Below are positions 35,294 to 44,269 of a stretch of DNA of 64,000 nucleotides, in pieces. The position numbers and the translations under genes are program-made. Source of the DNA: Lumbricus terrestris. Its lineage: Eukaryota; Annelida; Clitellata; Crassiclitellata; Lumbricidae. The stretch is taken from positions 34,229,789 to 34,293,788 of the forward strand of contig OX457042.1 in NCBI GenBank assembly GCA_949752735.1, in the 5' to 3' direction. The notes beneath the pieces are model-generated. The model saw only the letters and a list, made by a program, of their open reading frames with translations, searched no databases and was not told the DNA's origin. Each line of letters opens with the position of its first letter. The first letter of the stretch is position 1.

Positions 35294-36118
35294 ATGGCGC
35301 ACTTCTATATGACGCTGCCTAGTAACAGCTCCACGGCATTTTACCCGAATAATACTGTAGCGCAATTTACAACGCGTCTGGAGAATCCCATTTCTCTAAG
35401 TGGCGATTGGGAAGTCGCTCTTTTGGAAATATATTACCCTCACACGTGGAACAATTTAGAACGCCAAGAAGGCGGAATAACGTACACGCACGCCACGTTC
35501 ACCGAAAGTGGATCTATGCAAAGCAATCCTATATTTAAAAGACGTTGGGTTCCGGCCGGCTACTACGAAACAGCTCAGCAACTTATCGATTACATAAACA
35601 AATTTATAAGAGAGGTTGCCGAGGAAAATGTTTTGCTCGAATTTCCAAAATTTAGATACGATACCGTAACGAAAAGATTGACGGGCGATATAAACAAAGG
35701 CACAAAGATTCATTTTTCGCGTGCATTATGTTCGATGCTTGGCATCGATGCTCAGCAGATGCCAATTCTGAACTACGGGCAGGACGACGAGGCCATTTTC
35801 GAATTTGTCGGTGATAGAACTTGCGATATAAATCGTGGCTTTTCTTCTTTATATATTTACTGTGACGCGCTTGAACATGTCTCTGTGGGCGATACAAAGG
35901 CGCCATTACTCAGAATCGTTAACATCAGTGGAAATGCAGGCGACAACGTGCGCACCATCTACGAAAAGCCCATTTACATACCTCTGCAGCAGAAGAATTT
36001 CGATTCTATAGAGCTGCATATAAGGACGGACACGGGTGATCCAGTTTCATTCGAAAGTGGAAAGTGCATCGTCACACTACATTTCAGGCACTGTAAAATT
36101 CCATATCTTTTACAATGA
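35294..36118 (+). CDS. Capsid-associated (penton-like) protein 2, 274 aa
   Basis: Paralogue of the preceding gene: MAHFYMTLPSNSSTAFYPNN, LENPISLSGDWEVALLEIYY, KFRYDTVTKRLTGD, APLLRIVNIS and YIPLQQKNFDSIELHI. It lacks the acidic insert of copy 1. Tandem duplication may have produced two vertex or minor-capsid proteins with divided roles. Its TGA overlaps the next ATG (ATGA). Confidence 0.6.
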   Translation: MAHFYMTLPSNSSTAFYPNNTVAQFTTRLENPISLSGDWEVALLEIYYPHTWNNLERQEGGITYTHATFTESGSMQSNPIFKRRWVPAGYYETAQQLIDYINKFIREVAEENVLLEFPKFRYDTVTKRLTGDINKGTKIHFSRALCSMLGIDAQQMPILNYGQDDEAIFEFVGDRTCDINRGFSSLYIYCDALEHVSVGDTKAPLLRIVNISGNAGDNVRTIYEKPIYIPLQQKNFDSIELHIRTDTGDPVSFESGKCIVTLHFRHCKIPYLLQ

Positions 36119-36519
36119 AAAAACCATTCTGCTGCGATGCAAGTCGTTTGGCGTACGAAGACTACTATATGCAGCAAAGTGGAAATGGCATGCCGTTTTT
36201 TCAGGGTGCGCGTCTTCAGCGCGGTCATGGAATTGGTAGTTTTCTTAGCGGGCTCTTTAGAAGTGCATGGCCACTTATACAGACTGGTGCTAAAGCCCTT
36301 GGTAAACAAGCCTTGAGAACAGGTCTTCAGATTGCGAACGATGTGGCGGATGGCGATCCGATCATGGAAGCTGCAAAGCGTCGCGTGCCAGAAGGTATAA
36401 AGGCTTTTACATCTTCAAAAGATTTTAATGTTCAAAGTGGTAGCGGACGGAAGAGACGTAAGCGTTCACTGAGAAGAAATAAGAAAAGAATCAAGGAAGA
36501 TATATTTGGTGCAGTTTAA
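36115..36519 (+). CDS. Small basic, glycine-rich virion-like protein, 134 aa
   Basis: Features: GHGIGSFLSGLFRSAWPLIQ, an amphipathic helix-like segment, and a C-terminal basic tract GRKRRKRSLRRNKKRIKED that could bind DNA or act as a nuclear localisation signal. The composition recalls adenovirus core or cement proteins (pVI/pX-like), which are protease substrates. Its overlap with the upstream gene and position just before the capsid-like gene support a virion role. Assignment is inference from composition and context. Confidence 0.5.
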   Translation: MKKPFCCDASRLAYEDYYMQQSGNGMPFFQGARLQRGHGIGSFLSGLFRSAWPLIQTGAKALGKQALRTGLQIANDVADGDPIMEAAKRRVPEGIKAFTSSKDFNVQSGSGRKRRKRSLRRNKKRIKEDIFGAV

Positions 36520-36521
36520 AA

Positions 36522-37844
36522 ATGGCCTTCGTTCATCCCCAATCTTGCGAGTGTGCAAAGAGCGAATTGGACCTTTTCAGCGTTCCCCCTACGCAGACCA
36601 GCATAGAATCTGGCTCGTACGTGGAATATAATCCAATAGCAACGATATCGCAGGGAACGCCTATAGAATTTAGCATTAGTGGAGCCGGCCAAGATTACCT
36701 CGATCTGTCTAACACACAGTTGTACGTCAGAGCGTCTATCGTTCGGGCGAATAATGATGCTACAGATGCTGGAGATGATGTTGGGCCAGTCAATCTTTTC
36801 CTACACAGCCTTTTTTCCGAAGTTGACATCACTCTAAACGACACTCTTGTCACTTCATCAAACAACACGTACGCGTATAGAAGTTATCTCGAGTCCCTGC
36901 TCAGCTATGGCACAGCAAGCAAAAATTCTCAACTCACCTCTGCTCTCTTTTACAAGGACACTGCCAGACGCTTCGAAGAAGCCAATCCTCACGACGATGC
37001 CGGTACCAATATAGGTTTCAAAAAGCGTAGCGCTCTGACAGACGAAGGTCGTGTTGTCGATATGTTGGGTAGCATTCACAGCGATCTATTCTTTCAGGAA
37101 AAGTTCTTGCCAAACGACATTAATATAAAAATACGATTCGTAAGAAATAAAGATTCATTCTGTCTGATGTCCTCGGCGGCTGGTGCTGCATACAAAGTAA
37201 AAATATTGGATTGTAAATTGTACGTCAGAAAAGTCAAATTAAGTCCATCAGTCTTTCTCGCGCACGCCAAAGCTTTAGAGATTGGAAATTTGAAATTTCC
37301 CATTCGAAGGGCTGTTTGCAAGACTTTTACGGTTCCAAGAGGGAATCTGGATGTTACGCAAGAGTGTCTTTTCACCGGTCAGATTCCAACTCGCATTGTT
37401 TTTGGTTGCATCGATAATGACTCGTTCAACGGTACCTACTCGAAGAATCCATTCAATTTCAAACATATGAATCTATCTCAATTAAAAGTATACCTGGACG
37501 GCCAGCAGCAAAGTATAAAACCTTTGGTAACTAACTTTGCAACAAATCAGTTTGTGAATGCATATGCTTCGCTCTTTATGGGCACTGGCAAGTGGCAGAG
37601 AAACGAGGACAACGACATAAGCAGAGAAGATTACGCGCACGGCTATTGCTTGTACGCATTCGATTTAACACCCGATTTAGCAGAGGGCGGCCATTTTAAC
37701 CTTCTGAAAAGTGGCAATGTAAGAGTCGATATTAAATTTGCCCAGCCCTTGGAAGCTACCATCAATGTTATAGCCTTCGCAGAATTTGAAAACATATTAG
37801 AAATAGATAGATCTCGCAACGTTCTTTTCGACTACACCAACTAA
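36522..37844 (+). CDS. Major capsid-like protein (F54H12.2-like), 440 aa
   Basis: Begins MAFVHPQSCECAKSELDLFS and contains a long beta-rich body: LDLSNTQLYVRASIV, LFSEVDITLNDTLV, YRSYLESLLSYGTASKN, FFQEKFLPNDINIKIRFV, and a second set toward the C-terminus ending NVIAFAEFENILEIDRSRNV. The repeated beta-strand texture and length fit a compact double-jelly-roll capsid protein. The family is widely annotated in invertebrates as uncharacterized F54H12.2-like (from memory). It lies between the small basic protein and the protease, the usual place for a capsid gene. A structural prediction would be needed to confirm the fold. Intact. Confidence 0.65.
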   Translation: MAFVHPQSCECAKSELDLFSVPPTQTSIESGSYVEYNPIATISQGTPIEFSISGAGQDYLDLSNTQLYVRASIVRANNDATDAGDDVGPVNLFLHSLFSEVDITLNDTLVTSSNNTYAYRSYLESLLSYGTASKNSQLTSALFYKDTARRFEEANPHDDAGTNIGFKKRSALTDEGRVVDMLGSIHSDLFFQEKFLPNDINIKIRFVRNKDSFCLMSSAAGAAYKVKILDCKLYVRKVKLSPSVFLAHAKALEIGNLKFPIRRAVCKTFTVPRGNLDVTQECLFTGQIPTRIVFGCIDNDSFNGTYSKNPFNFKHMNLSQLKVYLDGQQQSIKPLVTNFATNQFVNAYASLFMGTGKWQRNEDNDISREDYAHGYCLYAFDLTPDLAEGGHFNLLKSGNVRVDIKFAQPLEATINVIAFAEFENILEIDRSRNVLFDYTN

Positions 37845-37858
37845 AGAAGAAGAACAAG

Positions 37859-38311
37859 ATGGACGGACTCACCTTAGAAAAGTTTTTGCGAAGAGATAAA
37901 AAGTGCTCCTCCATGTTCTTGGGCGTTTTCGCTAGCGACCGCCTTCCGACTAGGATCCATAGAAATAAACCTAGTATCATTGTATGCAATACAGATAGAT
38001 ATGGTCAACCGGGAATACATTGGGTAGTGCTGTACATCGAAAGTCCCACATATGGGGAATTTTTTGACTCTTTCGGCAGAGCGCCAGACATACCATTCAG
38101 AACATTTTTACACAGACATTGTTCGTCTTGGATCTACACTGGACATCAGCTCCAGAGTATAAGCAGTAGATATTGTGGACATTATTGCATTTTTTATGCA
38201 ATGCATAGATGTAGAGGTTACAATGTTAATGCCGTTTGCAATATGTTCTCAAGCGATACTGGTCTTAACGATTTTTTAACGCATCGCTTCGTTTGTAAGA
38301 TGTACCAATAA
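37859..38311 (+). CDS. Adenain/ULP1-type cysteine protease
   Basis: 150 residues. The catalytic set is visible: H54 in HWVVLYIES, D70 in EFFDSFGRAP, Q97 before the active-site loop, and C106 in YCGHYCIFY. This is the C5/C48 arrangement of adenovirus protease and SUMO proteases. In Polintons it matures capsid proteins. It is the last gene of the set, and its stop codon overlaps an AATAAA polyadenylation signal at 38307-38312. It is shorter than adenovirus protease but complete in motifs. Confidence 0.85.
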   Translation: MDGLTLEKFLRRDKKCSSMFLGVFASDRLPTRIHRNKPSIIVCNTDRYGQPGIHWVVLYIESPTYGEFFDSFGRAPDIPFRTFLHRHCSSWIYTGHQLQSISSRYCGHYCIFYAMHRCRGYNVNAVCNMFSSDTGLNDFLTHRFVCKMYQ

Positions 38312-38312
38312 A
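38307..38312 (+). terminator. Polyadenylation signal overlapping protease stop
   Basis: AATAAA with the TAA stop of the protease inside it. It marks the probable end of the rightward transcripts. Confidence 0.6.
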
Positions 38313-38415
38313 AAGCTTGTTGAAAATGAAAGATCTGTGTTCATTCATTGCGTTTGATGTGTATCTTGTGGCTGTGGTGATTTCTATCATTGTATGTACA
38401 AATACTAATCGTATA

Positions 38416-38664
38416 CCATATAGCATTGCTGTTGGGGTATTTTGTTAATATATTGAAATGTGTATTACCATATGGTATGAAAAGCCCTTTATGGGCGAGA
38501 AATATATACAAATACCATACGTCTGCCATATAGCATTGCTGTTGGGGTATTTTGTTAATATATTGAAATGTGTATTAGCATATGTTAAATAAAAGCCCTT
38601 TATGGGCGAGAAATATATACAAATATCATACGTCTACCATATAGCATTGCTGTTGGGGTATTTC
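38416..38664. repeat. 110-bp tandem repeat, 2.3 copies, in Maverick 3' region
   Basis: Units start CCATATAGCATTGCTGTTGG at 38416, 38526 and 38637. They include AAAAGCCCTTTATGGGCGAG, a short hairpin (CCCTTTATGGG). Confidence 0.9.
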
Positions 38665-38968
38665 ATTAGCCGCGCGTATTCGTTCTGCAATATAATTATG
38701 CATTTGCCGTGTGTCTTGTGATGATGCTGCTTTATAGTCTATAAAGTGTCTGTGTGTGTATATATATACACAAATGTGTGCTGTCTATGTTGCTGCTGCA
38801 AGAGCTATGGTAGAGGGGAAATAGCTCGAATGTGTGTCCTTGTATATGTTGGTCTTAGTGCTTCTTGTAAAATGATTAATTTTTAAGCGTATACGAACGA
38901 CCAATGTCATTTCCTACAATCGCAGTTCTATGTCCTAAGCAAATGATTGGAAATGCAATGACAGCTCA

Positions 38969-39147
38969 TAGTGCGTGTGCGTGTGTGCATGTGTGTGTGT
39001 GTGCGTGCTTGTGTCTTCGTGTGTGTGTGCGTGCTTGTGTATTCGTGTGTGCGTGTGGGTGCGTGTGTGTGTGCGTGCTTGTGTATTCGTGTGTGCGTGT
39101 GGGTGCGTGTGCGTGCTTGTGTGTGCGTGCGTGTGCGTGTGTGTTCG

Positions 39148-39178
<31 letters not shown>

Positions 39179-39190
39179 TGGTGTGTGCTG
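38969..39190. repeat. GT/GTGC-rich microsatellite in Maverick
   Basis: Runs of GTGTGCGTGCTTGTGT-like units. The Cys/Val and His/Thr ORFs here are repeat artefacts. Confidence 0.95.
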
Positions 39191-39210
39191 GTCATTATTA
39201 ATGGGTGCCT

Positions 39211-39410
39211 GTCTATACACGTACAAGTACATCAATTGTTGCGTTACAATGCAAAGAAATGATCAAACGATTTGTGCGTCCATGCTTGACTTGGCTGCTG
39301 CAGCGACAGATGGTGTGTATGTGTGTCTGTCTATGCATGCTCAAGTACATCAACTGTGGTGTTACAGTGCAAAGATCTGATCAAAAGCGATGTGCGATCA
39401 TGCTTGTCCT
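39211..39410. repeat. Imperfect ~115-bp direct repeat
   Basis: CAAGTACATCAATTGTTGCG near 39227 recurs as CAAGTACATCAACTGTGGTG near 39345. Each is followed by a TGCAAAGA...GATCAAA segment. Confidence 0.75.
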
Positions 39411-39583
39411 TTGCCAGAGGGGTGGACTCGCATCAGCAGTTATTAGTAATGCTAATGATTTCGGCAGATAGTTCAATGCCAACGTAGAGTTTGTGTGTGA
39501 GTCTGTTGTAATTCCTGTTTCTGTCTACGTTTTCTCGTCTATTATTCTGATGGTTTTAGTCGTATACCCACAGCCAGTCTGCT

Positions 39584-39720
39584 ATGTGGGCAGCTACAGC
39601 AGCAGAAGATACGGCAGCAGAAGGGGTAATTCCACTGGGCAATACCTCGCATGCTGTTTGTGCAGCTAAGGCAGCAGAAGCTGCAGCAGCAGAAGGGATA
39701 ATTCCATTGGGCAATTCAGC
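39584..39720. repeat. Subterminal GCAGCAGAAGGG repeats near right TIR
   Basis: Two units of GCAGCAGAAGGGGTAATTCC and its variant (about 39598 and 39686), plus GCAGCTAAGG. They resemble the GCAGCTGCTG repeats at the inner end of both TIRs. Confidence 0.7.
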
Positions 39721-39870
39721 CAGTCTGCGTGGGGTGGGGGTGGGGGTCGATTTCAGGTTCACACAATCCCACTGTAGAGCGAGTGCCTGTGGTTAGATGC
39801 TTCGTAACCCCTGTTTGTCTGTCTACGTATTAAGAGAAATTATAATGCTGGGTTTTAAAAAGGCTTACTC

Positions 39871-40182
39871 ATAGCAGCTGCCTCAGCAGCTGCAGCCGCA
39901 TCAGCAGAAATCCCGCTGGCGCAGCCAGCTGGGGGTGGGGGTGGGGGTGGGGCCTGCCACCTCAGCCTCCTCAGCATCCAGTGCTCAGCCAAGTGTGTCG
40001 ATTTATAAACCAGTGGGCTAAGAAATCCAGGCATTAAAAGGGGTATCGATAACCACATCTGTTGCTGACGTCATGCTTCTTTTGTTGGTTTATCTTCGCA
40101 TTCTTTTGTTGGGCTATCTTTTGGCCCATCACCTCCCCCGCAATTCTTTTGTCTGGGCTTTCTGATCCATTTGTTACCAACT
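39871..40182 (-). repeat. Right terminal inverted repeat (312 bp)
   Basis: Inverted partner of 30856-31167, beginning ATAGCAGCTG and ending CCATTTGTTACCAACT. Confidence 0.92.
40002..40073 (-). promoter_or_regulatory. Putative inward promoter in right TIR
   Basis: Inverted TATAAA (40002-40007) and CRE TGACGTCA (40066-40073), mirroring the left TIR. It would fire into the non-coding region, antisense to the genes. Confidence 0.4.
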
Positions 40183-40188
40183 TTCGTA
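40183..40188 (+). repeat. Target-site duplication, right of Maverick-like element
   Basis: TTCGTA, matching 30850-30855. Confidence 0.9.
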
Positions 40189-40431
40189 GTGTACTTACGA
40201 AAATGAAACGGTCTGCCAGTTTTAACTTCCACGGTCTACCGCGTACGAAGGCTGCGAAATTATGTATTAGGCCTATCAACTTTGATAAATATCTATGATT
40301 TGACAGACAGTATTTTATCGGTATTGTGCCCACTGCCGACCGCCGATCCATGCATATATTATAGCGCTAGGCCCTATTCTATGTTAAAACGTCACACGTT
40401 GGTACGTTTCATAGAAATAGGTCAAGGTGTT

Positions 40432-40457
40432 GTCGTGCGACATTTTGTCAGGCCACC
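40432..40457 (-). repeat. Isolated TIR end, perfect inverse of 40692-40717
   Basis: 26 bp containing GTGCGACATTTTGTCAGGCC. It may be the end of a second, oppositely oriented copy of the GACAAAATGTCG element, or a partner TIR 235 bp away. Confidence 0.7.
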
Positions 40458-40691
40458 TAGCCCACCGCTAATAATGCAACAAGTCAAGCCATTTTTGCCT
40501 TGCAAGCATTAATTTCATACACCAAAGAGTAACGATGGAAACTCCAACAATGAATGAAAGTGAAGTGCACCAAAACTATCGATTTATTAGTGCACTATTC
40601 AGCTATCTTTGCGTCGAATTCACAGACCACTAGAAGGCCGTTGCTTTGCTCGCGTTCATGTCTTGATATATAAGGGAGATGTGCTTATAAC

Positions 40692-41564
40692 GGTGGCCTG
40701 ACAAAATGTCGCACGACAAAATGCCGCCGACAAAATGTCGCGGACAAAATGTCGCCGACATAATGTCGCCGACAAAATGTCGCGAATAATTCTACTCCCT
40801 AAGTTCGTAGTGCGTGGAAGAAATGGCTTCGATCTATCCGAAGTTTGAAGCATAGGCCTACCTGTGCGAGGATGTAGCGGACCAAGATTAAAGAAGACTG
40901 ACCTGAGACAAAGCTTGTACATAGTACTCCCCAAGTGCGTATAGTGCGTTCGATCTATCCGAAGTTTAAAGCATACGGAAACAAAGAACCAGAACCCGTT
41001 GAATACTTGGGAGACATTGCAAGAATCCTGAATATCAATGTTGTATGAAAAGCTATAATGCTGCATTAGCATTATTCATGGACATTATCAGAGACACTAA
41101 CAGACTGAATATTAAATTCATTCTAGCCGTAGATTAACATCATGTAGGCCTATTTATAGTGTGTTTGCAAACTATGTAGCTTTGTATTTATATTTTTTCC
41201 ATTCATCACGTACATTTCCGTATATACGTTAACACATTTAATATTAACATCAATGTACATGTAGCTGTCTTAGTAACTTCATGGAATGAGAGTTAGTTCG
41301 CACAGCTTTAATTTTTTTTTCTTTTTGGCGGACTTTCTTCATGGCCATTTTTTGTTGGAATGTGTGTCCGTTGACATTACTAATAACAAGTTAATTCCAC
41401 GGTTTTTTAAATGGTCGATTTGTGCAATAAAAAACTCTTTTACTCATTTACGTTTGCGCCATTTTGTCGGCAACATTTTGTCTTGCGACATATTAACTCT
41501 GCAACATTTTGTCCACGACATTTTGTCGGCGACATTTTGTCGTGCGACATTTTGTCATGGAACC
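40692..41564. mobile_element. TIR element built from GACAAAATGTCG repeats (about 873 bp)
   Basis: The left arm (40692-40795) has about seven GACAAAATGTCG-like units. The right arm (about 41458-41564) has about seven in inverse orientation. The terminal ~20 bp of each arm match as inverted repeats (TGACAAAATGTCGCACGAC). No coding region or clear target duplication was found. Confidence 0.65.
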
Positions 41565-41984
41565 GTGGGCTACGTTAGCCTTGGCTGATTGTTATTATCA
41601 TGTCAGAAGTCGACTTCAAGTCGGAAGTTGCCATGGTTGTTTTTCTGTCAAGTCGGGTCAAGTCGTTTTGGCTCCAAGTCGTCGACTTCAAGTCGACCTC
41701 AAGTTTTTTTAGGTCAAGTGGGGTCGGATTGGCTGACCAAAGTCACTCCCAGGTCTACGCGGATTAGTCCAATATCCCGCAACTTGCCAGATCAACCATT
41801 TCAGTCGCAGTAGGCGAGTCATTTGGCAAGTACCCTGATCGACGGACTCTCGATAATAGGTGCTCAATCCTGGCTCGGTCCTGAGCAGTCGTAAAACCCC
41901 ACCACACTCTGTAAGATCCCTACTAACTAACCTATCATTACAACCAATCCAATGAACCACCTATAGGCTCATTTACGAACGCAG
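41565..41984. repeat. AAGTCG-rich region and duplicated flank
   Basis: 41605-41725 has many AAGTCG units, similar to 30475-30600. 41770-41980 is homologous to 57600-57790 in the gene D flank. Confidence 0.6.
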
Positions 41985-43374
41985 AAAAGCTTAATTCCCA
42001 CCACCATATCAGATGCAAATCTCACTTGCTCAGTTGAAAACAAAACAAAAGACTTGCAACATAATGCTTTCAACTTAGTAAATGACTTCGGCGTTGGAAC
42101 ATGTGAGGGTAATTAAGTCAGTTCATGAAGAAAGGTATAAGCTAGAAAAAGACAATAGGACAGAAAACGAGAAAATTGTCACGTAGGTCTATACCTTCAA
42201 TGGAAGGATGCTGAGAAAATTGCGAAGGACCGTGTTGTGGGGGAGCTGTGTCGCCGGATTTGCCCCAGAGAATCTTGGGATTCGCCTCAGGGAATCCTGG
42301 GATTTGCCCTAAGTGAACGATAATCCGAACTTTCATGGCCAATTAGCTATCCAGTAACTATATAATACATAATGGTTACATGTGTTTTATTTATCTTAGG
42401 AACGTGTCTTTACGTCTCGAACTCTCGATGCGAGCGCCCCATTCTCGTTCAGCAATTGGCGATGTACGATTTTGAAGGGCGCAGTAGTCTGATAGAAACA
42501 ACACAACAAAGCTCTATGTTTCTGCAATGATGTTAAAGGTATGTTTAGCACACTTGACTGTCACTATGATCCAGTCACGCTGTCGTCGAGACCAAAGACT
42601 TCGACTCGAGTACGCTAGGGTTTGTTTTGTTTTTAAAGTCTTCAGACCAAAAGCTTGGTCTTAGTCTTGGTCTTGGTCTCAAGACTAAAGTCTTGGTCTT
42701 TGTAGGTACCGAAACCAAAGTCTTGGTCTTGGAGTTTCCGGTCAGATGGTTGAAAAGATGCCTTGAGCATTTCTGATGAAAATGTCACTAAAAGTGCATT
42801 TCTGTCATTCCCAGCTGATTTTTTCAGTAAATGTTGGTGACATCAGCAATAAGCAGGGCGAACGATTTCATTAGGGCACTGCACAATGGAAGAGCAATTC
42901 CAGGGCGTGTGGAGTACTAGTCAGCTGCCTGATTACTAGTATGCATTAATCAACAGTAACTCAGTATTGTAGTGTCCAAATATTTAATTGAAAATTATTC
43001 ACTCTAGATGTCTGAAATACCAAATTGTATGTGTGTGTGTGTGCGTGTGTGTTGTGTGTGGGTGTGTTTGATTTAAAATCTTGCATACCATTATTTTTAA
43101 GATACCTTGCGTGAAACAAAAATTCCCAGAGCACTATTGTTAGTCAGCCTGCGAAATTCCAAAGACAAAAAGGTTAGTATAACAGTGGCTGAGTGTGCTC
43201 GTCATTGTTTGATTAATTTCACCACTGCGCTCCTCGCACAGTTTACTTCTCTGGACCCCATAGAATAACATTGTTAACGATTCCGTCTATATCGTCAATT
43301 TAAACCGATACAAGCGATTCCTTCAATGCAGCATCAAGGAGACTTTGGAGAGTCAGCAGTTTTAAATTCCGAAA
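41985..43374. repeat. Conserved 3' flank of P450 gene C
   Basis: Homologous to 10800-12189 and 57770-59200. The hairpin near 42026-42088 is less perfect than in B. GTCTTGG repeats at 42590-42740 and a GT run at 43030. Confidence 0.8.
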
Positions 43375-43562
43375 CTAACAGGTTTTTCTTGGAATCAGCC
43401 TCACTTTGAAGTCGGACGGATTCATGGTCAAAGCCGTGATCTCCTTAACTCTTATTGCATCCTGGTCTTCAGGTGGACGAATGTCGAAACGCTGGACGAG
43501 ACTGGTGAGGAATAGAAAGAGCTCCTGTCGACCAAGTGTCTCTCCAGGGCAAGAACGCTTTC
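43375..43562 (-). CDS. P450 gene C exon 5 (haem-binding)
   Basis: 188 nt. It opens KRSCPGETLGRQELF and ends FKVRLIPRKTC-stop. Acceptor TTCATAG. Confidence 0.9.
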
Positions 43563-44209
43563 CTATGAACAGACACGAATCGATCGCCGGGTTGAAAAGT
43601 TATAACACATCATATACAAAGATAGTACCACCCGTTGATACATCCATTAACCCATTAATTCACCCGTTACTACAGAGACTATACAATCATACATTAGACC
43701 CACCCTCTCAACGGTGTCCGCATCCTACGTCCGTCTCTCCATCAATCTATTTATCCATCCACCCAACCCCAACGTCCACCCACCACCCATAACAAATCAT
43801 ATTAATTCATTCCAGAATTTATATAGCGCTTCTTTAACGGAACTACTTAAATGGGCTGACGACTCCAGCACGGTCAAAACGCACGGTTTCGAGTTTACTT
43901 TTTTAAATGCTTCATCAAGAGCCCCAGGAAGCAGACGTAGCTTGTGTGAGAGACAATTCGAGATAACTGGGCTCAATGCAGAAAATTCTCTATTCTGCAT
44001 GGGTGCAGTTTGTGCGAATGGGACCAAGAGCACTCCTGTGCAGGACGGCCGGGCGGTGATCTTGGATAACCACTCATCACCCTTCGCAAACCACCCATGC
44101 CAGCTACCCATCATTCACTGATCCAAGCGTTCCTACTATCCAGTGACACCCACCTATCAATCCACCCACCCATCCAACCATTTATCTACCCATCCATCCA
44201 TGTATACTC

Positions 44210-44269
<60 letters not shown>

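Larger units (their letters stand above)
30856..40182 (+). mobile_element. Maverick/Polinton-like element lacking DNA polymerase B (9,327 bp)
   Basis: It is bounded by AGT...ACT termini, 312-bp inverted repeats and the perfect TTCGTA duplication. All ten recognised genes run rightward between 31359 and 38311 with short gaps or overlaps, as in a virus-like transcription unit. Families represented: RING, packaging ATPase, integrase with chromodomain, capsid-like proteins and adenain-type protease. C. elegans F54H12.2 and F54H12.3 are known relatives of the capsid-like and integrase genes, named from memory. The polymerase B gene that defines classical Polintons (usually over 1,000 codons) is absent, and 38.3-39.9 kb is non-coding. 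It is either a deletion derivative or a compact, polymerase-free lineage that relies on host or helper replication. Confidence 0.92.

Noticed and set aside
38904..39380. ORF rich in Cys/Val inside the Maverick region
   Set aside because: Generated by a GT-rich microsatellite; no conserved motif.
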